60,633 nt of DNA from Nitrospira sp. (GCA_024998685.1 JACOEH010000028.1:1-60633); one strand, 5' to 3'; shown: positions 35,155 through 44,388, counted from the stretch's first letter. Numbers and translations: made by a program. The notes: generated by a model not told the origin, from the sequence alone.

Positions 35155-36402
35155 TTAGAGGACTGTGCTGAACCGCTCTCGGAACGCCTCCGGCGACAGG
35201 CCTGCCAAGGCGGCATAACGGCCCAGCGCATCCTGATTCTTCAGGTCGTCCTCGGTGAGACGAATCATGTATTGCCGGGCGATTTGGTAGGACTGGGAAT
35301 CCATATCCACCATTCTCACTTTAGCCCGTCCGGTGGAGGAATCCATCAGCTGCTTAAACGGAATAGGGGTGAACCGCCCGTTTTGAATCGAGACCATGGC
35401 CGAGGTCCCGCCGTCGAGTAAATATTGAGCGGCACAATAGCCGAGATCTCGAGTGTATTCGATATCATATGGAATCGGATCGGCGCAGCGGAGCTCATAC
35501 CCCACGTTCTTCGCCACCAGGCTCGTGGAAAATCCCAACTGGTGAAGCTGCTTCGTCAATTCGCGCCGCAACACATCGCCGACATCCACCTGATTCATCC
35601 GCAAATGACCATATTCGTCCCGCTCCACATGCTCCATCCCACCGAGATCGCGCGGGTCGAGAATTTCGATCAGTCCCTCGGACAGCACCGCAACCCCATC
35701 GGCTCGACCATGTTCCAACCGTTTAATGATGGCCCCGATTAAAAGATCGACGACCCGTCGCAGCTTGACCGGCCGCTCGCGAAACTCTTCCGGGATGACC
35801 GTCAGCGTCGCACCGGCTGCCTTTCCGATACCCAAGGCAAGATGGCCGGCCTTACGCCCCATGGTTACGACCAAGTACCAATGTGTGGTGGTGCGGGCAT
35901 CCACCATCAAATTCTTCACGATCTCCGCCCCGACGTGACGAGCCGTTTGAAACCCGAACGTCGGAATACCATATGGAAGGTCGAGATCGTTGTCGATGGT
36001 CTTGGGAACATGGATGACTTGAAGACGCCCGCGGGCTCGTTCTTCCAGTTTCATCGCCGAAAACGCCGTATCGTCCCCGCCGATCGTCATCACGCGCGTG
36101 ACGCCGAGACTCGACAAGGCAAACAACGTATTGTCGAGCGACTCTGCGTTTTTGGTCGGGTTTGCACGTGAGGTGCCAAGGTAGGACCCTCCCCGAAAAT
36201 GGATTCGGCTCACATCCTCGATCGAGAGCGGCCGTATTTGTCCCGTGCTCCCATCCATGAGCCATTTGAACCCGTCGATGATCCCCAGCACATCCGATCC
36301 GCCGAGAATACTGCGGATCGTGGCCGCGCTGATCACACTATTGATTCCAGGAGCCGGCCCGCCACCGACAAGAATACCGACCGTCGGACGTTGCTCTGTC
36401 AT
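35155..36402 (-). CDS. 6-phosphofructokinase, pyrophosphate-type active site
   Basis: The 415-residue PFK has GILVGGGPAPGINSVI at the start, MTIGGDDTAFSA at the phosphoryl-donor site and VPKTIDNDLDLPYG at the catalytic site. In ATP enzymes the donor site reads GGDGS and the catalytic loop PGTIDN. The second Asp of GGDD and the Lys of PKTIDND are the known marks of PPi-dependent PFK. It would phosphorylate fructose-6-phosphate reversibly with PPi. It sits inside the stress island. Confidence 0.88.
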   Translation of the reverse strand: MTEQRPTVGILVGGGPAPGINSVISAATIRSILGGSDVLGIIDGFKWLMDGSTGQIRPLSIEDVSRIHFRGGSYLGTSRANPTKNAESLDNTLFALSSLGVTRVMTIGGDDTAFSAMKLEERARGRLQVIHVPKTIDNDLDLPYGIPTFGFQTARHVGAEIVKNLMVDARTTTHWYLVVTMGRKAGHLALGIGKAAGATLTVIPEEFRERPVKLRRVVDLLIGAIIKRLEHGRADGVAVLSEGLIEILDPRDLGGMEHVERDEYGHLRMNQVDVGDVLRRELTKQLHQLGFSTSLVAKNVGYELRCADPIPYDIEYTRDLGYCAAQYLLDGGTSAMVSIQNGRFTPIPFKQLMDSSTGRAKVRMVDMDSQSYQIARQYMIRLTEDDLKNQDALGRYAALAGLSPEAFRERFSTVL

Positions 36403-36417
36403 CGGCTTCTCCCTAGA

Positions 36418-37869
36418 CTATGTCTCATCGAGCCTTAACTTCTTCTTCATCTCCGGCATGGTTGTATACTCCATCTCGTCAGGAGGCAAGCGCGACTCCG
36501 GCAGTTCTTCCAAGCCGACATGAGCGCGAAGCCGGTTATAACTGAAGGCCGCCTTCCCAAACCGCCGACGGCCCGGATCATACCGCTCCATGTCGTCGAT
36601 CAGCTCACCGACCTTGCCCCGCAATGCCGCAGTTGCCGCCGCATGCCGAGGCGTTTGTCCGCCGAGCGCGAGATGAGGCTGATCCGGCCACTCCAAGTAC
36701 GCTTTCTCCAGGAATTGGTTGAGCAGCGTCCGGTCTTCTTCCGGCGTCACGATCAACGTCGGGGGTTCCTCGGACATGAGTTCGGCCATTGATAGTTGCC
36801 GGGCCGGCGGCGCCAACGTCTCGCCTCGGAAATGCAACGAAAATCCCAACGAGGCCGCGAGCCGATGCTTGATGGAGTCCAGCCGCTGCGGGCTGTCGCA
36901 TTCCACGATGAGTTGAAACGCGGTGAGCGTGAGTCGGGCGACGAGCCCACCCCCTTCGTGTCGTACCCATCGCCGGACCAAGGGCCGATCCCTCACGGCG
37001 TTCTGCGTATCATCCGCACTCGGCTTTTCGATATGAAATTCGTCCATGCCCGACAGGACTTCAGTGAAGAATCGATGTTCGTGGTGGTCATACAGTGCGA
37101 CCGCATAGAGATAGGGTCGGCCGTCTGGATTGCGATATCCGATATGGACGACGGCATCCACCAAGGCTTCCATGCGCCGTTGAGCGAACGCCCAGAGAAT
37201 CATGTAGCCGAATCGCTTGGCAAACTCCTTCCATTCTCCCAGCGCAAAGGATCCGGTCGTCATCTCCATCTCTCGACGCCATTCCGACGTGATGTCGAGC
37301 AAGGCCTTTGCCTCGGCTGGTGACATGGTGATTCCACAACCGGCCCATACGGCCCTGTCGGATTCCTGGGTGTTGGGATCATGAACGACACGGGTAACCA
37401 ACGGACGGTCCGCCGAAAAATCCTTGACGAATTCTCCACTGGGTAGGACCAGCCTCGTTCCATCAGCAAGTGATTGCAGCATGAGATCTTGGCCGAGTTT
37501 GGGCGGCGAGGTTGGTGTCAGTATATCGAAATAAGAATGTTTCAGAGGATCGAGCCATTGCCGCTCCTCGTCGGGAATGTGTTCGGTGATGACGTCCCGC
37601 AGTTGTTCGATAAGCGTCAGTTGTCCGTCATCCGGGTAATAGTCGCAGAACAGGTAGAGACTCGCCAGTTCTATTTCTTGTTCCAGCGGTGGGACAAGCC
37701 GTCCTGTGCTCCCTTCCAAATACGGCTTGAGTGCGCGCGCATGTGCCAGTTCACGTTGCAACCTGAATTCCGGTTTACCTGAAAGCCTTTCCAGGCGGGA
37801 GAGCGCTCCATCCAAAGACGGAGGCCGAGGAGTCCAGAACCCTACCGCTTGTTCACTCGCGTGCTTCAT
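36418..37869 (-). CDS. large protein of unknown function
   Basis: From the ATG at 37869 the protein has 483 residues, soluble, with no known catalytic motif. Near the C-terminus it has PHLALGGQTPRHAAATAALR, a phrase like the LxGxTPREA segment seen in SEC-C-linked and related proteins of unknown role. The start overlaps the end of the DUF2934 gene by 17 bases, so the two are translationally coupled. A longer frame upstream is only overlap with that gene. Confidence 0.75.
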   Translation of the reverse strand: MKHASEQAVGFWTPRPPSLDGALSRLERLSGKPEFRLQRELAHARALKPYLEGSTGRLVPPLEQEIELASLYLFCDYYPDDGQLTLIEQLRDVITEHIPDEERQWLDPLKHSYFDILTPTSPPKLGQDLMLQSLADGTRLVLPSGEFVKDFSADRPLVTRVVHDPNTQESDRAVWAGCGITMSPAEAKALLDITSEWRREMEMTTGSFALGEWKEFAKRFGYMILWAFAQRRMEALVDAVVHIGYRNPDGRPYLYAVALYDHHEHRFFTEVLSGMDEFHIEKPSADDTQNAVRDRPLVRRWVRHEGGGLVARLTLTAFQLIVECDSPQRLDSIKHRLAASLGFSLHFRGETLAPPARQLSMAELMSEEPPTLIVTPEEDRTLLNQFLEKAYLEWPDQPHLALGGQTPRHAAATAALRGKVGELIDDMERYDPGRRRFGKAAFSYNRLRAHVGLEELPESRLPPDEMEYTTMPEMKKKLRLDET

Positions 37870-38077
37870 GGATTTCTTCCATGATGATTTCTTCCGCGTC
37901 GAGCCAATCTCGAAGCGCGCTGCCTTCTTGGCGTCCGCGCTGTTCCCAGAGCTCGTATGCTTTGCGCGAAATCCGCTCCCACATTCCATCCGGCAATTCG
38001 ATGGGCTTCCGGGCTTGGGCGGCTGCGGAGGCGGTTCGACCTTTTACTTTTCTGGTTGGGGTCCTACGGGTTGCCAT
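37853..38077 (-). CDS. DUF2934 small protein
   Basis: The 74-residue basic protein has a low-complexity N-terminus (ATRRTPTRKVKGRT) followed by the DUF2934 core RISRKAYELWEQRGRQEGSALRDWLDAEEII. AGGAG lies before the ATG at 38077. DUF2934 proteins are common in stress and plant-associated bacteria and have no proven function. The coding region overlaps both neighbours' frames only slightly. Confidence 0.85.
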   Translation of the reverse strand: MATRRTPTRKVKGRTASAAAQARKPIELPDGMWERISRKAYELWEQRGRQEGSALRDWLDAEEIIMEEIHEARE

Positions 38078-38091
38078 GACTCGCTCCTGGG

Positions 38092-39063
38092 TTAAACATT
38101 GGTCGGCATCGATTGTCCTGAAAGGACACGGCGATGGCCCGGCGGTAACGTCGGGCTCCGTACGGTCAGCACAGGACACGACGATCTCCGCACGACGGAT
38201 TCCGCGACGCTGCCGAATAATACATGAGACAAGCCTCGACGACCATGAGTCCCCATGACGATCACGTCGACCGACTGAGCACGGGCCGTATCCAGAATGG
38301 AATCGGCCGGCAGCCCTCCCGAAATCAGGACGTCGGACGCAAGGCCGGCGGAGGTGAGCGCGGAGGCGAGATCCGATAACCGTTCCGTGAGGGCTGTCTT
38401 GCTCGACTCCCTCTGAGCCCAATGGGGAAGCGTAAAATCGAGGCCGTACGACACCGGCTCCAGCACGTGAAGAAGGTTCAGGGAGACTTTCGATCGTTGT
38501 GCAATCAACGCTGCATACTCAAAAGCGTCGAGCGAACAGTCGGAAAAATCCACCGGCACCAGCATTCGCTTCGGTGTGGTGCTCGGCTTTTCGGTGGTCG
38601 AGTTTCCATCCGCCCGCTGTGCGTCCATTGGGACGGTCAAAACGGGACAAGGAGCCCTCCGAATGATCCGCTCAGCCGTGCTTCCCAGCACAATATGTTC
38701 GAGACCGGTCTTCCCCCTCGTTCCAACCACGATCAATTCGGCCCCTTGGGTCCGCGCGACGGTCAACACTTCCTCGCTCGGGATTCCTGTTGCCACATAC
38801 GATTGTACGGGAATCCCGAGGGCGACCGCACGCGTCTTCAGATCCGTCAATTTCGTCGTGACGTCCTTCATCAATTCATCCAAGTACAGCCGATTCACCG
38901 CATAGTCCGGGTTCATCCCGGGAGGAAATTCCAGCACACTCATCACGGTCAATGAGGCCCCCCATGATTGAGCCAATCCACAGGCATAGACCTCCGCTGT
39001 CGCCGATCCAGTCGACCCGTCGGTCGCAAAGAGAATGCTCGGTTTTTCTGGCGACACACTCAC
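38092..39063 (-). CDS. universal stress protein, two Usp domains
   Basis: With the GTG at 39063 as start, the gene overlaps the cupredoxin stop (GTGTGA) and encodes 323 residues. Both Usp domains are typical: SILFATDGSTGS ... LIVVGTRGKTGLEHIVLGSTAE and MLVPVDFSDCSLDAFEYA ... VIVMGTHGRRGLSHVLFGSVAE, each with the ATP-binding GxxG-x9-GS pattern. A start at 39120 would overlap the previous gene by 60 bases. Confidence 0.9.
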   Translation of the reverse strand: MSVSPEKPSILFATDGSTGSATAEVYACGLAQSWGASLTVMSVLEFPPGMNPDYAVNRLYLDELMKDVTTKLTDLKTRAVALGIPVQSYVATGIPSEEVLTVARTQGAELIVVGTRGKTGLEHIVLGSTAERIIRRAPCPVLTVPMDAQRADGNSTTEKPSTTPKRMLVPVDFSDCSLDAFEYAALIAQRSKVSLNLLHVLEPVSYGLDFTLPHWAQRESSKTALTERLSDLASALTSAGLASDVLISGGLPADSILDTARAQSVDVIVMGTHGRRGLSHVLFGSVAESVVRRSSCPVLTVRSPTLPPGHRRVLSGQSMPTNV

Positions 39064-39491
39064 ACCGCCTCCGCGCTCAACAACAGCAACTCTCCGCTCA
39101 TCGTCGGGTGAATAGAGCAACGAAAGACCTGCCGGCCAGGCCGCGTCATGTCAAATCGAATCGTGGCGTCCTGTTTCGGGTCGAGAAAGACCCCCCCCAC
39201 CCCTCGACCGTAGACAATCACGCCGTCCTTTTCTATCTGTGTCGGAATTCCCTCAAACATGGTCGACCCGAAATCGTGCCGTACGGCGTCATCATTCCGA
39301 ACTGTAATGGCGGTAGGAAACCCCAGGCGCAACGTACTCTGCTTCGTCACAAACCGATAATCCTTGATCGTCACCTCCACCACTTGTTCGGATTGGGCCT
39401 GAAGGGCTGCGCCATACATCCAGGCTAGAAACGCCATGGATACGACCATTCCCGACCTATGCCATTGCACCCGATTTCCTCCAGTGGTCAT
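39060..39491 (-). CDS. cupredoxin-like copper protein
   Basis: From the ATG at 39491 (GGAGG just upstream) the protein has 143 residues, with an N-terminal signal or anchor (GMVVSMAFLAWMYGAALQAQ). The cupredoxin domain has type-1 copper ligands: His in AVRHDF and Cys, His and Met in FRCSIHPTM. It would bind copper in the periplasm and may carry electrons. It is sandwiched between two Usp genes. Confidence 0.85.
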   Translation of the reverse strand: MTTGGNRVQWHRSGMVVSMAFLAWMYGAALQAQSEQVVEVTIKDYRFVTKQSTLRLGFPTAITVRNDDAVRHDFGSTMFEGIPTQIEKDGVIVYGRGVGGVFLDPKQDATIRFDMTRPGRQVFRCSIHPTMSGELLLLSAEAV

Positions 39492-39508
39492 AATTTCCTC
39501 CATCGTCG

Positions 39509-40012
39509 TTAGCGTGTCGATTTGTGTTGTGAGACGGATGCGGCAAGCGGCACGGTCAGTACGGGACACCCCGCGGTGCGAACGACTTTTTCGGCCGTGC
39601 TCCCGAAAAAAATCTTGTCCACACTGCCGGACCGGCCGCCGTAGCTTCCCATCACGACCAGATCGATATTCCGCGTGCGCGCAACTTTGGCGATCTCGAT
39701 GAAGGGCGCCCCCTCCACGATCACGCGCGCAATCTTGATATCCATCGCTACGGTGGACTCCAACAACTGCCTTACATTGAGACGGGCATGATGGCGTAAG
39801 CGACGGCGCTGTGGAGCGGCATCGGATGGAACGGCCAGCAGGCCCAGCCGATTGAATGCGGCAAGGGCGCTGGTATCGATCACGTGCAGAACGAGCAGCG
39901 TCGCTCCATACAACCGCGCGACCTGGCAGGCGACCTGGAATGCCTCATCTGAGCAAGGAGAGAAATCCACCGGCACCAGGATGGTCTTGAAGAGATTCGC
40001 CTCTTGCGGCAT
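39509..40012 (-). CDS. universal stress protein, single domain
   Basis: The 167-residue single-domain Usp starts MPQEANLFKTILVPVDFSPCS and has LVVMGSYGGRSGSVDKIFFGSTAEKVV as the ATP-binding glycine pattern. The ATG at 40012 has AGGAGG upstream; the longer frame to 40111 begins in non-coding sequence. It is the first gene of the minus-strand stress operon. Confidence 0.92.
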   Translation of the reverse strand: MPQEANLFKTILVPVDFSPCSDEAFQVACQVARLYGATLLVLHVIDTSALAAFNRLGLLAVPSDAAPQRRRLRHHARLNVRQLLESTVAMDIKIARVIVEGAPFIEIAKVARTRNIDLVVMGSYGGRSGSVDKIFFGSTAEKVVRTAGCPVLTVPLAASVSQHKSTR

Positions 40013-40464
40013 GAGCAGGCCCTCCTGCCTCTGAGCCGAGCAAGGGTGGTGCCACCGTGCTAGCCCGGAGCTTATGGCATGTAGCTTGTGGCTCGAGAAA
40101 GAAATCGGCACTCATCTGAGTCTCTTGCTTCTGCCATAGGCCATACGTTATCAGCGGTTTGGGTCTGGGAGGGGCTCTCTGCTACAACGGTCATTCGCTC
40201 CCTGTAGCAGAAGGCGCCATACGAGGTGAGAGATAAAGAAGTGAACGGTGAGACGTAACACGGGTCGGTTTCGCAACTGCTTCCAATTCCTTTCACATCC
40301 CACGTTTCACCTCTTACGTCGAGGCGGCATTGGACTTGCTCAGCATCATGGCTAGGATGTTGGGGTTGCATGACGCGTCTGCCATGGTTCGATGGTGACA
40401 ACCTTATTGCCTGAATGACCATATGTGAAACGAAGCCGCAGACCGATAGTCGGAAGGTGATGTT
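40013..40464. other. 452-base divergent intergenic region with two inverted repeats
   Basis: No gene is seen between the divergent Usp genes. CTGCTACA (40179-40186) and TGTAGCAG (40203-40210) form a perfect 8-base inverted repeat that could be an operator. GGTGAGACGT (40247-40256) and ACGTTTCACC (40302-40311) form a 9-of-10 inverted repeat, part of a longer repeated-word element. No consensus promoter was identified. Confidence 0.5.
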
Positions 40465-41328
40465 ATGAAAATTTTGCTCACTGTGGACGGTTCTGATCAT
40501 TCGTATGAGGCGGTTCGGTCCCTGAAGTATCTGTCTCGTGCGGATGAACTGCACATCGTACACGTGCTCGATGTCCCGAGCCCCGCCTATCCCATGATGA
40601 TGCCGGAAGTGGCGCAAGAACTGTATGAGACGGTCGAGCGGAACATGCACGACGATGGGACTCGTTTGTTGGATCGCATTGTGTCGTTGCTCCCGTTGGA
40701 TGTCGGGCCGGTCACGAAGCATCTGGTCGTCGGATCCCCGGCTGATCAGATCGTGACGTTGGCTGAGCAACTCAAAGTAGGGCTGATTCTCTTGGGCACC
40801 CGCGGCCTTGGACCGATCAAGGAACGACTCGTTGGAAGTGTCTCCCACCGCGTGCTGACGTTCGGGCCGGGCACGAAATTCATTCTTCCCGGTCCTTTGA
40901 AAGCGCTTCATCAAATTCTGCTTCCCCTACAAGGCAACTATGATGCAGACCATGCCCTCGCTTTCCTTCAACAGAAACCCTTTCGTGAGTCTCCCATGAT
41001 TTCTCTGTTCACCGTCCTTCCCCATACCAGGCCCCCCTGGCCGATAGATGCTGTCTCGGCCGAGCACATGGAAATCCACTCCATCCGCAAGGCAAACGAC
41101 TTTCTCGACGAGACGGCAGCCAAACTCAATCCCTGGGGCTACCAAACCCGCGTGCGGACCACGTTGGGTACTCCGGTTGATGGGATTCTTCAGGAAGCCA
41201 AGACCTTGAATCCGGACCTTATGCTCATGGGATCCCGGGGACGCCGCGGCCTTACCCGCATGGTGCTCGGCAGCGTTTCCCATGCCCTGTTGCACCAGGG
41301 AACCTATCCACTCATGATTTTTGGCTGA
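40465..41328 (+). CDS. universal stress protein, two Usp domains
   Basis: The 287-residue protein has a first Usp domain KILLTVDGSDHSYEAV ... LILLGTRGLGPIKERLVGSVS and a second domain that lacks a normal beginning but ends LMLMGSRGRRGLTRMVLGSVSH, the ATP-binding pattern. It is divergent from the other Usp genes and heads a short plus-strand run with the zinc-ribbon and cytochrome genes. Confidence 0.92.
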   Translation: MKILLTVDGSDHSYEAVRSLKYLSRADELHIVHVLDVPSPAYPMMMPEVAQELYETVERNMHDDGTRLLDRIVSLLPLDVGPVTKHLVVGSPADQIVTLAEQLKVGLILLGTRGLGPIKERLVGSVSHRVLTFGPGTKFILPGPLKALHQILLPLQGNYDADHALAFLQQKPFRESPMISLFTVLPHTRPPWPIDAVSAEHMEIHSIRKANDFLDETAAKLNPWGYQTRVRTTLGTPVDGILQEAKTLNPDLMLMGSRGRRGLTRMVLGSVSHALLHQGTYPLMIFG

Positions 41329-41347
41329 TTGTCAAAAGGAGTACGCC

Positions 41348-41512
41348 ATGCCGATGTACGACTATAAGTGCCTCGATTGCGGGAAGGAGTCGTTGATCGT
41401 GGTGACATTGAAGGAGCATGAGGCTGGAACAGTGACATGTCCCGCCTGCGGCGGCAAAAAGCTGCAGCAACTCTTCAGCCCATTCATTGCTCACACCACG
41501 AAAAAGAGTTAG
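41348..41512 (+). CDS. FmdB-type zinc-ribbon protein
   Basis: The 54-residue protein MPMYDYKCLDCGKE...CPACGGKKLQQLFSPF has the two CxxCG pairs of the FmdB/CxxC regulatory family, a single zinc ribbon. AAGGAG precedes the ATG at 41348. The role is unknown (regulatory by family name only). It lies 19 bases after the Usp gene and 3 bases before the cytochrome. Confidence 0.87.
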   Translation: MPMYDYKCLDCGKESLIVVTLKEHEAGTVTCPACGGKKLQQLFSPFIAHTTKKS

Positions 41513-41515
41513 CCC

Positions 41516-41905
41516 ATGGTCGCAGCTTCGCGGCGGTTCATACCGCTTTGGCTCCTTGCAGCAGGCCTCTTCGGAGGTTTGGCCGGCGAGCCGTCGATCT
41601 TCTCGCTCTACGCTCAGGACTATCCTCCTGACCGTGCACGCGGGAAAGCCGTCTACGAGCGGCATTGTCAAAACTGTCATGGATCAAGCGGTCGAGGCGA
41701 TGGCCCCACCGCTGCTTCATTGAAAGTGCCGCCGACCAATTTTCAGCGATTTCAATCGTTCCTGAAATCCGATGAGGAGTTACTGCGAACCATCGAGCAC
41801 GGCGTGGTCTTCAGTCCGATGCATTCGTGGCGCGGCCGGCTCACCGACGGAGAAATGCAAGACGTCGTGGCGTACATTCGCCTGTTGTCGCAACGAGGAC
41901 AATAG
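41516..41905 (+). CDS. periplasmic monoheme cytochrome c
   Basis: The 129-residue protein has a signal peptide (about 35 residues, to SLYAQ) and a single haem motif CQNCHGSSGRGDGP. The distal Met is likely in FSPMHSW. This is a class I cytochrome of the CccA type, an electron carrier in the periplasm. The upstream Usp and zinc-ribbon genes are close enough for one transcript. Confidence 0.9.
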   Translation: MVAASRRFIPLWLLAAGLFGGLAGEPSIFSLYAQDYPPDRARGKAVYERHCQNCHGSSGRGDGPTAASLKVPPTNFQRFQSFLKSDEELLRTIEHGVVFSPMHSWRGRLTDGEMQDVVAYIRLLSQRGQ

Positions 41906-42119
41906 CCGATCGAAGATCTCTGACGTGTTGATCTGGAGGCCAAGATCGCACCAGTTCCCCACTTCTCCCTTGATCTCTCTCGCGTTCCGTGATGCAGTTG
42001 AGACAACTTTCCGAAGTGCTGTGAGCTCTGAGACGGGGCCGGCTATGACCTTCGGATTTCCTTGACTTTGCAAAGCGCAGCCTAGACAGTCAACTGCAGA
42101 TTACCGAAGGAGACATGCG

Positions 42120-43562
42120 ATGAAGCGTCTCTTCATGCCGACCCTCCCTATGTCAATCATCATCCTCATCGGATTCGCCGCTACATGGGCCTGGGCGGCC
42201 GGTTCATCAGCTTCCCAGGCGGCGCCGCCGGTTCCTGCATGTAAGAGTCCGTACAAGAAGAAGCCTGTCCCGGCCAAAACACTGCAAGCTCTCGTGCGTT
42301 CGCATGAACGATGGGTGGAGTATCGGGGCAACCCGGATGCCAAACGCGCTGAACTCTGCCAAGCGGATCTGAGCCGGGCCGAATTAACGGGTGCGAATCT
42401 TGAACGAGCAGATCTGGAAGGCACCATTTTGCGTCAGGCGAAACTGCCCCAGGGCATCTTGACTCAGGCCAGTCTCGCCGGAGCTGACCTCTCTAAATCC
42501 GTCCTCAGAGAGAGTAATCTTTCCGGAGCAGATCTGCGCCGTGCCCGGCTCACCGGTTCGGATCTTTCGCGCTCGATCGGTGATGAAGCCGCTCTCTTCG
42601 GCGCCGTCCTGATCGGTGCCAAGTTGAAGGGGTCCTCGTTCGAGCGGGCACAGTTGCAAGACGCCGATCTCACCTCCGCCGATTTGACCGACGGCGATTT
42701 CGTCGAGGCGTATTTTTATGGAGCGACCCTGATAGACGCAGTCTTTGTGCATGCTGATCTGACAGGCGCCGACCTACGTCGTACCGATCTGACTCACGCG
42801 AATCTTCATCGCGCCAATCTTCAAGGTGCGCTACTGGACCGCGCACGCCTGGAAACAGCCCGTCTGGTTGAAGCCGACTTGGAAAGCGCCTATTTGGACG
42901 AAACGAATTTGCGCCGCGCAAATCTTAAGAAAGCGATTCTTCGCGGCGCAGATCTCCGGTATGCCGAGCTACAGGATGCAGACCTCCATGACGCCGACCT
43001 GGAAGGAGCCAACCTAGAAGAGGCCGCGCTGGTCAAGGCGGATGTGCACTCAGCGAACCTCCGGATGGCTATTCTCTATCACGCCGTCCTCGATGAAGCC
43101 GATTTCCTGGACGCGAATCTCAACCGCGCGGTCCTCATCGGGGCCAAGGGATCGCCCGTCAACTTCATGAACGCTGATCTGAGCGAAACCTATGCTCCAA
43201 AATCCTCCCTCCAGCGTGCGCAATTCAACAGGGCCAATTTGGAATCGTCGAACTTCGTCGGCGCAGATCTTCGCGGGTCGAACTTCGGCCATGCCGACAT
43301 GACCCACGCCAATCTTCAGGACACCAATCTTCAAGAAACAAATCTCCAACATGCTACCCTCGTCCATGCCGATTTGAGCGGTGCTCGGCTGGACTCAGCG
43401 GATTTGCGTCGCGCAAACCTCAAGGGCGCCCTACTCTCGTCGGCCATCGGTCTCACACAGACACAGCTCAATGCCGCCTGCGTCGATGACCAGACCAAAT
43501 TGCCGCCTGAACTCAGCCGTCCGGCTCCCTGCAGTCCCGTAAAAAAACGGACTAAGCCATGA
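42120..43562 (+). CDS. exported pentapeptide-repeat protein
   Basis: The 480-residue protein has a signal peptide (IILIGFAATWAWA). From about residue 75 to 460 it is an almost unbroken series of A(D/N)LxxA pentapeptides, giving a long right-handed beta helix. Such proteins can mimic DNA or form scaffolds, but an exported one must act in the periplasm or outside. AAGGAG lies before the ATG. The stop overlaps the next gene's ATG. Confidence 0.92.
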   Translation: MKRLFMPTLPMSIIILIGFAATWAWAAGSSASQAAPPVPACKSPYKKKPVPAKTLQALVRSHERWVEYRGNPDAKRAELCQADLSRAELTGANLERADLEGTILRQAKLPQGILTQASLAGADLSKSVLRESNLSGADLRRARLTGSDLSRSIGDEAALFGAVLIGAKLKGSSFERAQLQDADLTSADLTDGDFVEAYFYGATLIDAVFVHADLTGADLRRTDLTHANLHRANLQGALLDRARLETARLVEADLESAYLDETNLRRANLKKAILRGADLRYAELQDADLHDADLEGANLEEAALVKADVHSANLRMAILYHAVLDEADFLDANLNRAVLIGAKGSPVNFMNADLSETYAPKSSLQRAQFNRANLESSNFVGADLRGSNFGHADMTHANLQDTNLQETNLQHATLVHADLSGARLDSADLRRANLKGALLSSAIGLTQTQLNAACVDDQTKLPPELSRPAPCSPVKKRTKP

Positions 43563-44218
43563 CCGCCCCACAGGAACACAAAGAACACAGCGTAACAATC
43601 ACGAAAGGAAAACTTGCCCTGGAGTGTATTCTCAGCCTTCCGACTGGCACGCATGGAATCGTCATCTTTGCGCACGGCAGCGGGAGCGGGCGATTGAGTC
43701 CGCGCAATAATTTCGTCGCCCGCCATTTACTGCAAAACGAGCTTTCCACGTTGCTGCTGGATCTCTTAACAGATGAAGAAGCAGAGGATCGACGCAAAGT
43801 GTTCGATATCAACCTGCTGGCTGATCGGCTGTTGACGGCCAAAACCTGGCTGGAAGCAGAGCCACGGACCAGAAATCTAGCAATCGGGTATTTTGGTGCC
43901 AGTACCGGCGCTGGAGCCGCCCTGCAAGCCGCGGCGCGAGAGCCGTCGAACATCAAAGCCATCGTGTCGCGAGGAGGACGACCGGACCTGGCTGAACCCT
44001 ATCTGCCGGCGGTCACGGCTCCGACCTTGTTGATCGTCGGAGGCCACGATGAACCGGTGATTGAGATGAACCAGGCGGCGTACGAGCAGCTCATGTGCGA
44101 GAAGAAACTGACCATCATCCCCGGCGCGACACACCTCTTCGAGGAGCCCGGCACCTTGGAACAGGTGGCGGAACAGGCGGGCGGGTGGTTCCTCCAGTAC
44201 TTGAGCGAACTCCGGTAA
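43559..44218 (+). CDS. dienelactone-hydrolase-like alpha/beta hydrolase
   Basis: The 219-residue hydrolase has FAHGSGSG (oxyanion region), the nucleophile elbow GASTGAG, an Asp in GGHDEPV and the catalytic His in GATHLFEEPG. The substrate is unknown. The start overlaps the pentapeptide gene (ATGA). A diverged copy of its 3' end (44126-44182) occurs at 45489-45545, just beyond the fic gene. Confidence 0.88.
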   Translation: MTAPQEHKEHSVTITKGKLALECILSLPTGTHGIVIFAHGSGSGRLSPRNNFVARHLLQNELSTLLLDLLTDEEAEDRRKVFDINLLADRLLTAKTWLEAEPRTRNLAIGYFGASTGAGAALQAAAREPSNIKAIVSRGGRPDLAEPYLPAVTAPTLLIVGGHDEPVIEMNQAAYEQLMCEKKLTIIPGATHLFEEPGTLEQVAEQAGGWFLQYLSELR

Positions 44219-44293
44219 CCATCAAGAAATCCTTTCCGATGCAGAGGGCTGGTAGGTCACCTGATAGATCCGCTCCTCTTAGACCTTCCAAGC

Positions 44294-44344
44294 ATTTGAC
44301 ATACACTAATTGGTATATCAATTTAAGGCCTCGTATTTGACATA
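44294..44344 (+). promoter_or_regulatory. repeat and palindrome upstream of fic
   Basis: ATTTGACATA occurs exactly twice (44294-44303, 44335-44344), each containing a TTGACA -35-like hexamer. The first copy opens a 26-base palindrome, TTGACATAC-8 bases-GTATATCAA (44296-44321, one mismatch). The layout suggests operator and promoter elements for fic. No good -10 was found at the right spacing. Confidence 0.4.
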
Positions 44345-44388
44345 ACGATTAGCTTAGGTCAAATTGACGGGCGAACCATGGGAAATCC

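Noticed and set aside
40072-40914. 280-residue minus-strand ORF
   Set aside because: It crosses a repeat-rich intergenic region and runs antisense through the Usp gene at 40465. No motif is present.
42400-43460. Repeated DNA words that look like a tandem repeat array
   Set aside because: They are codons of pentapeptide repeats in one protein, not a CRISPR or DNA-level array.
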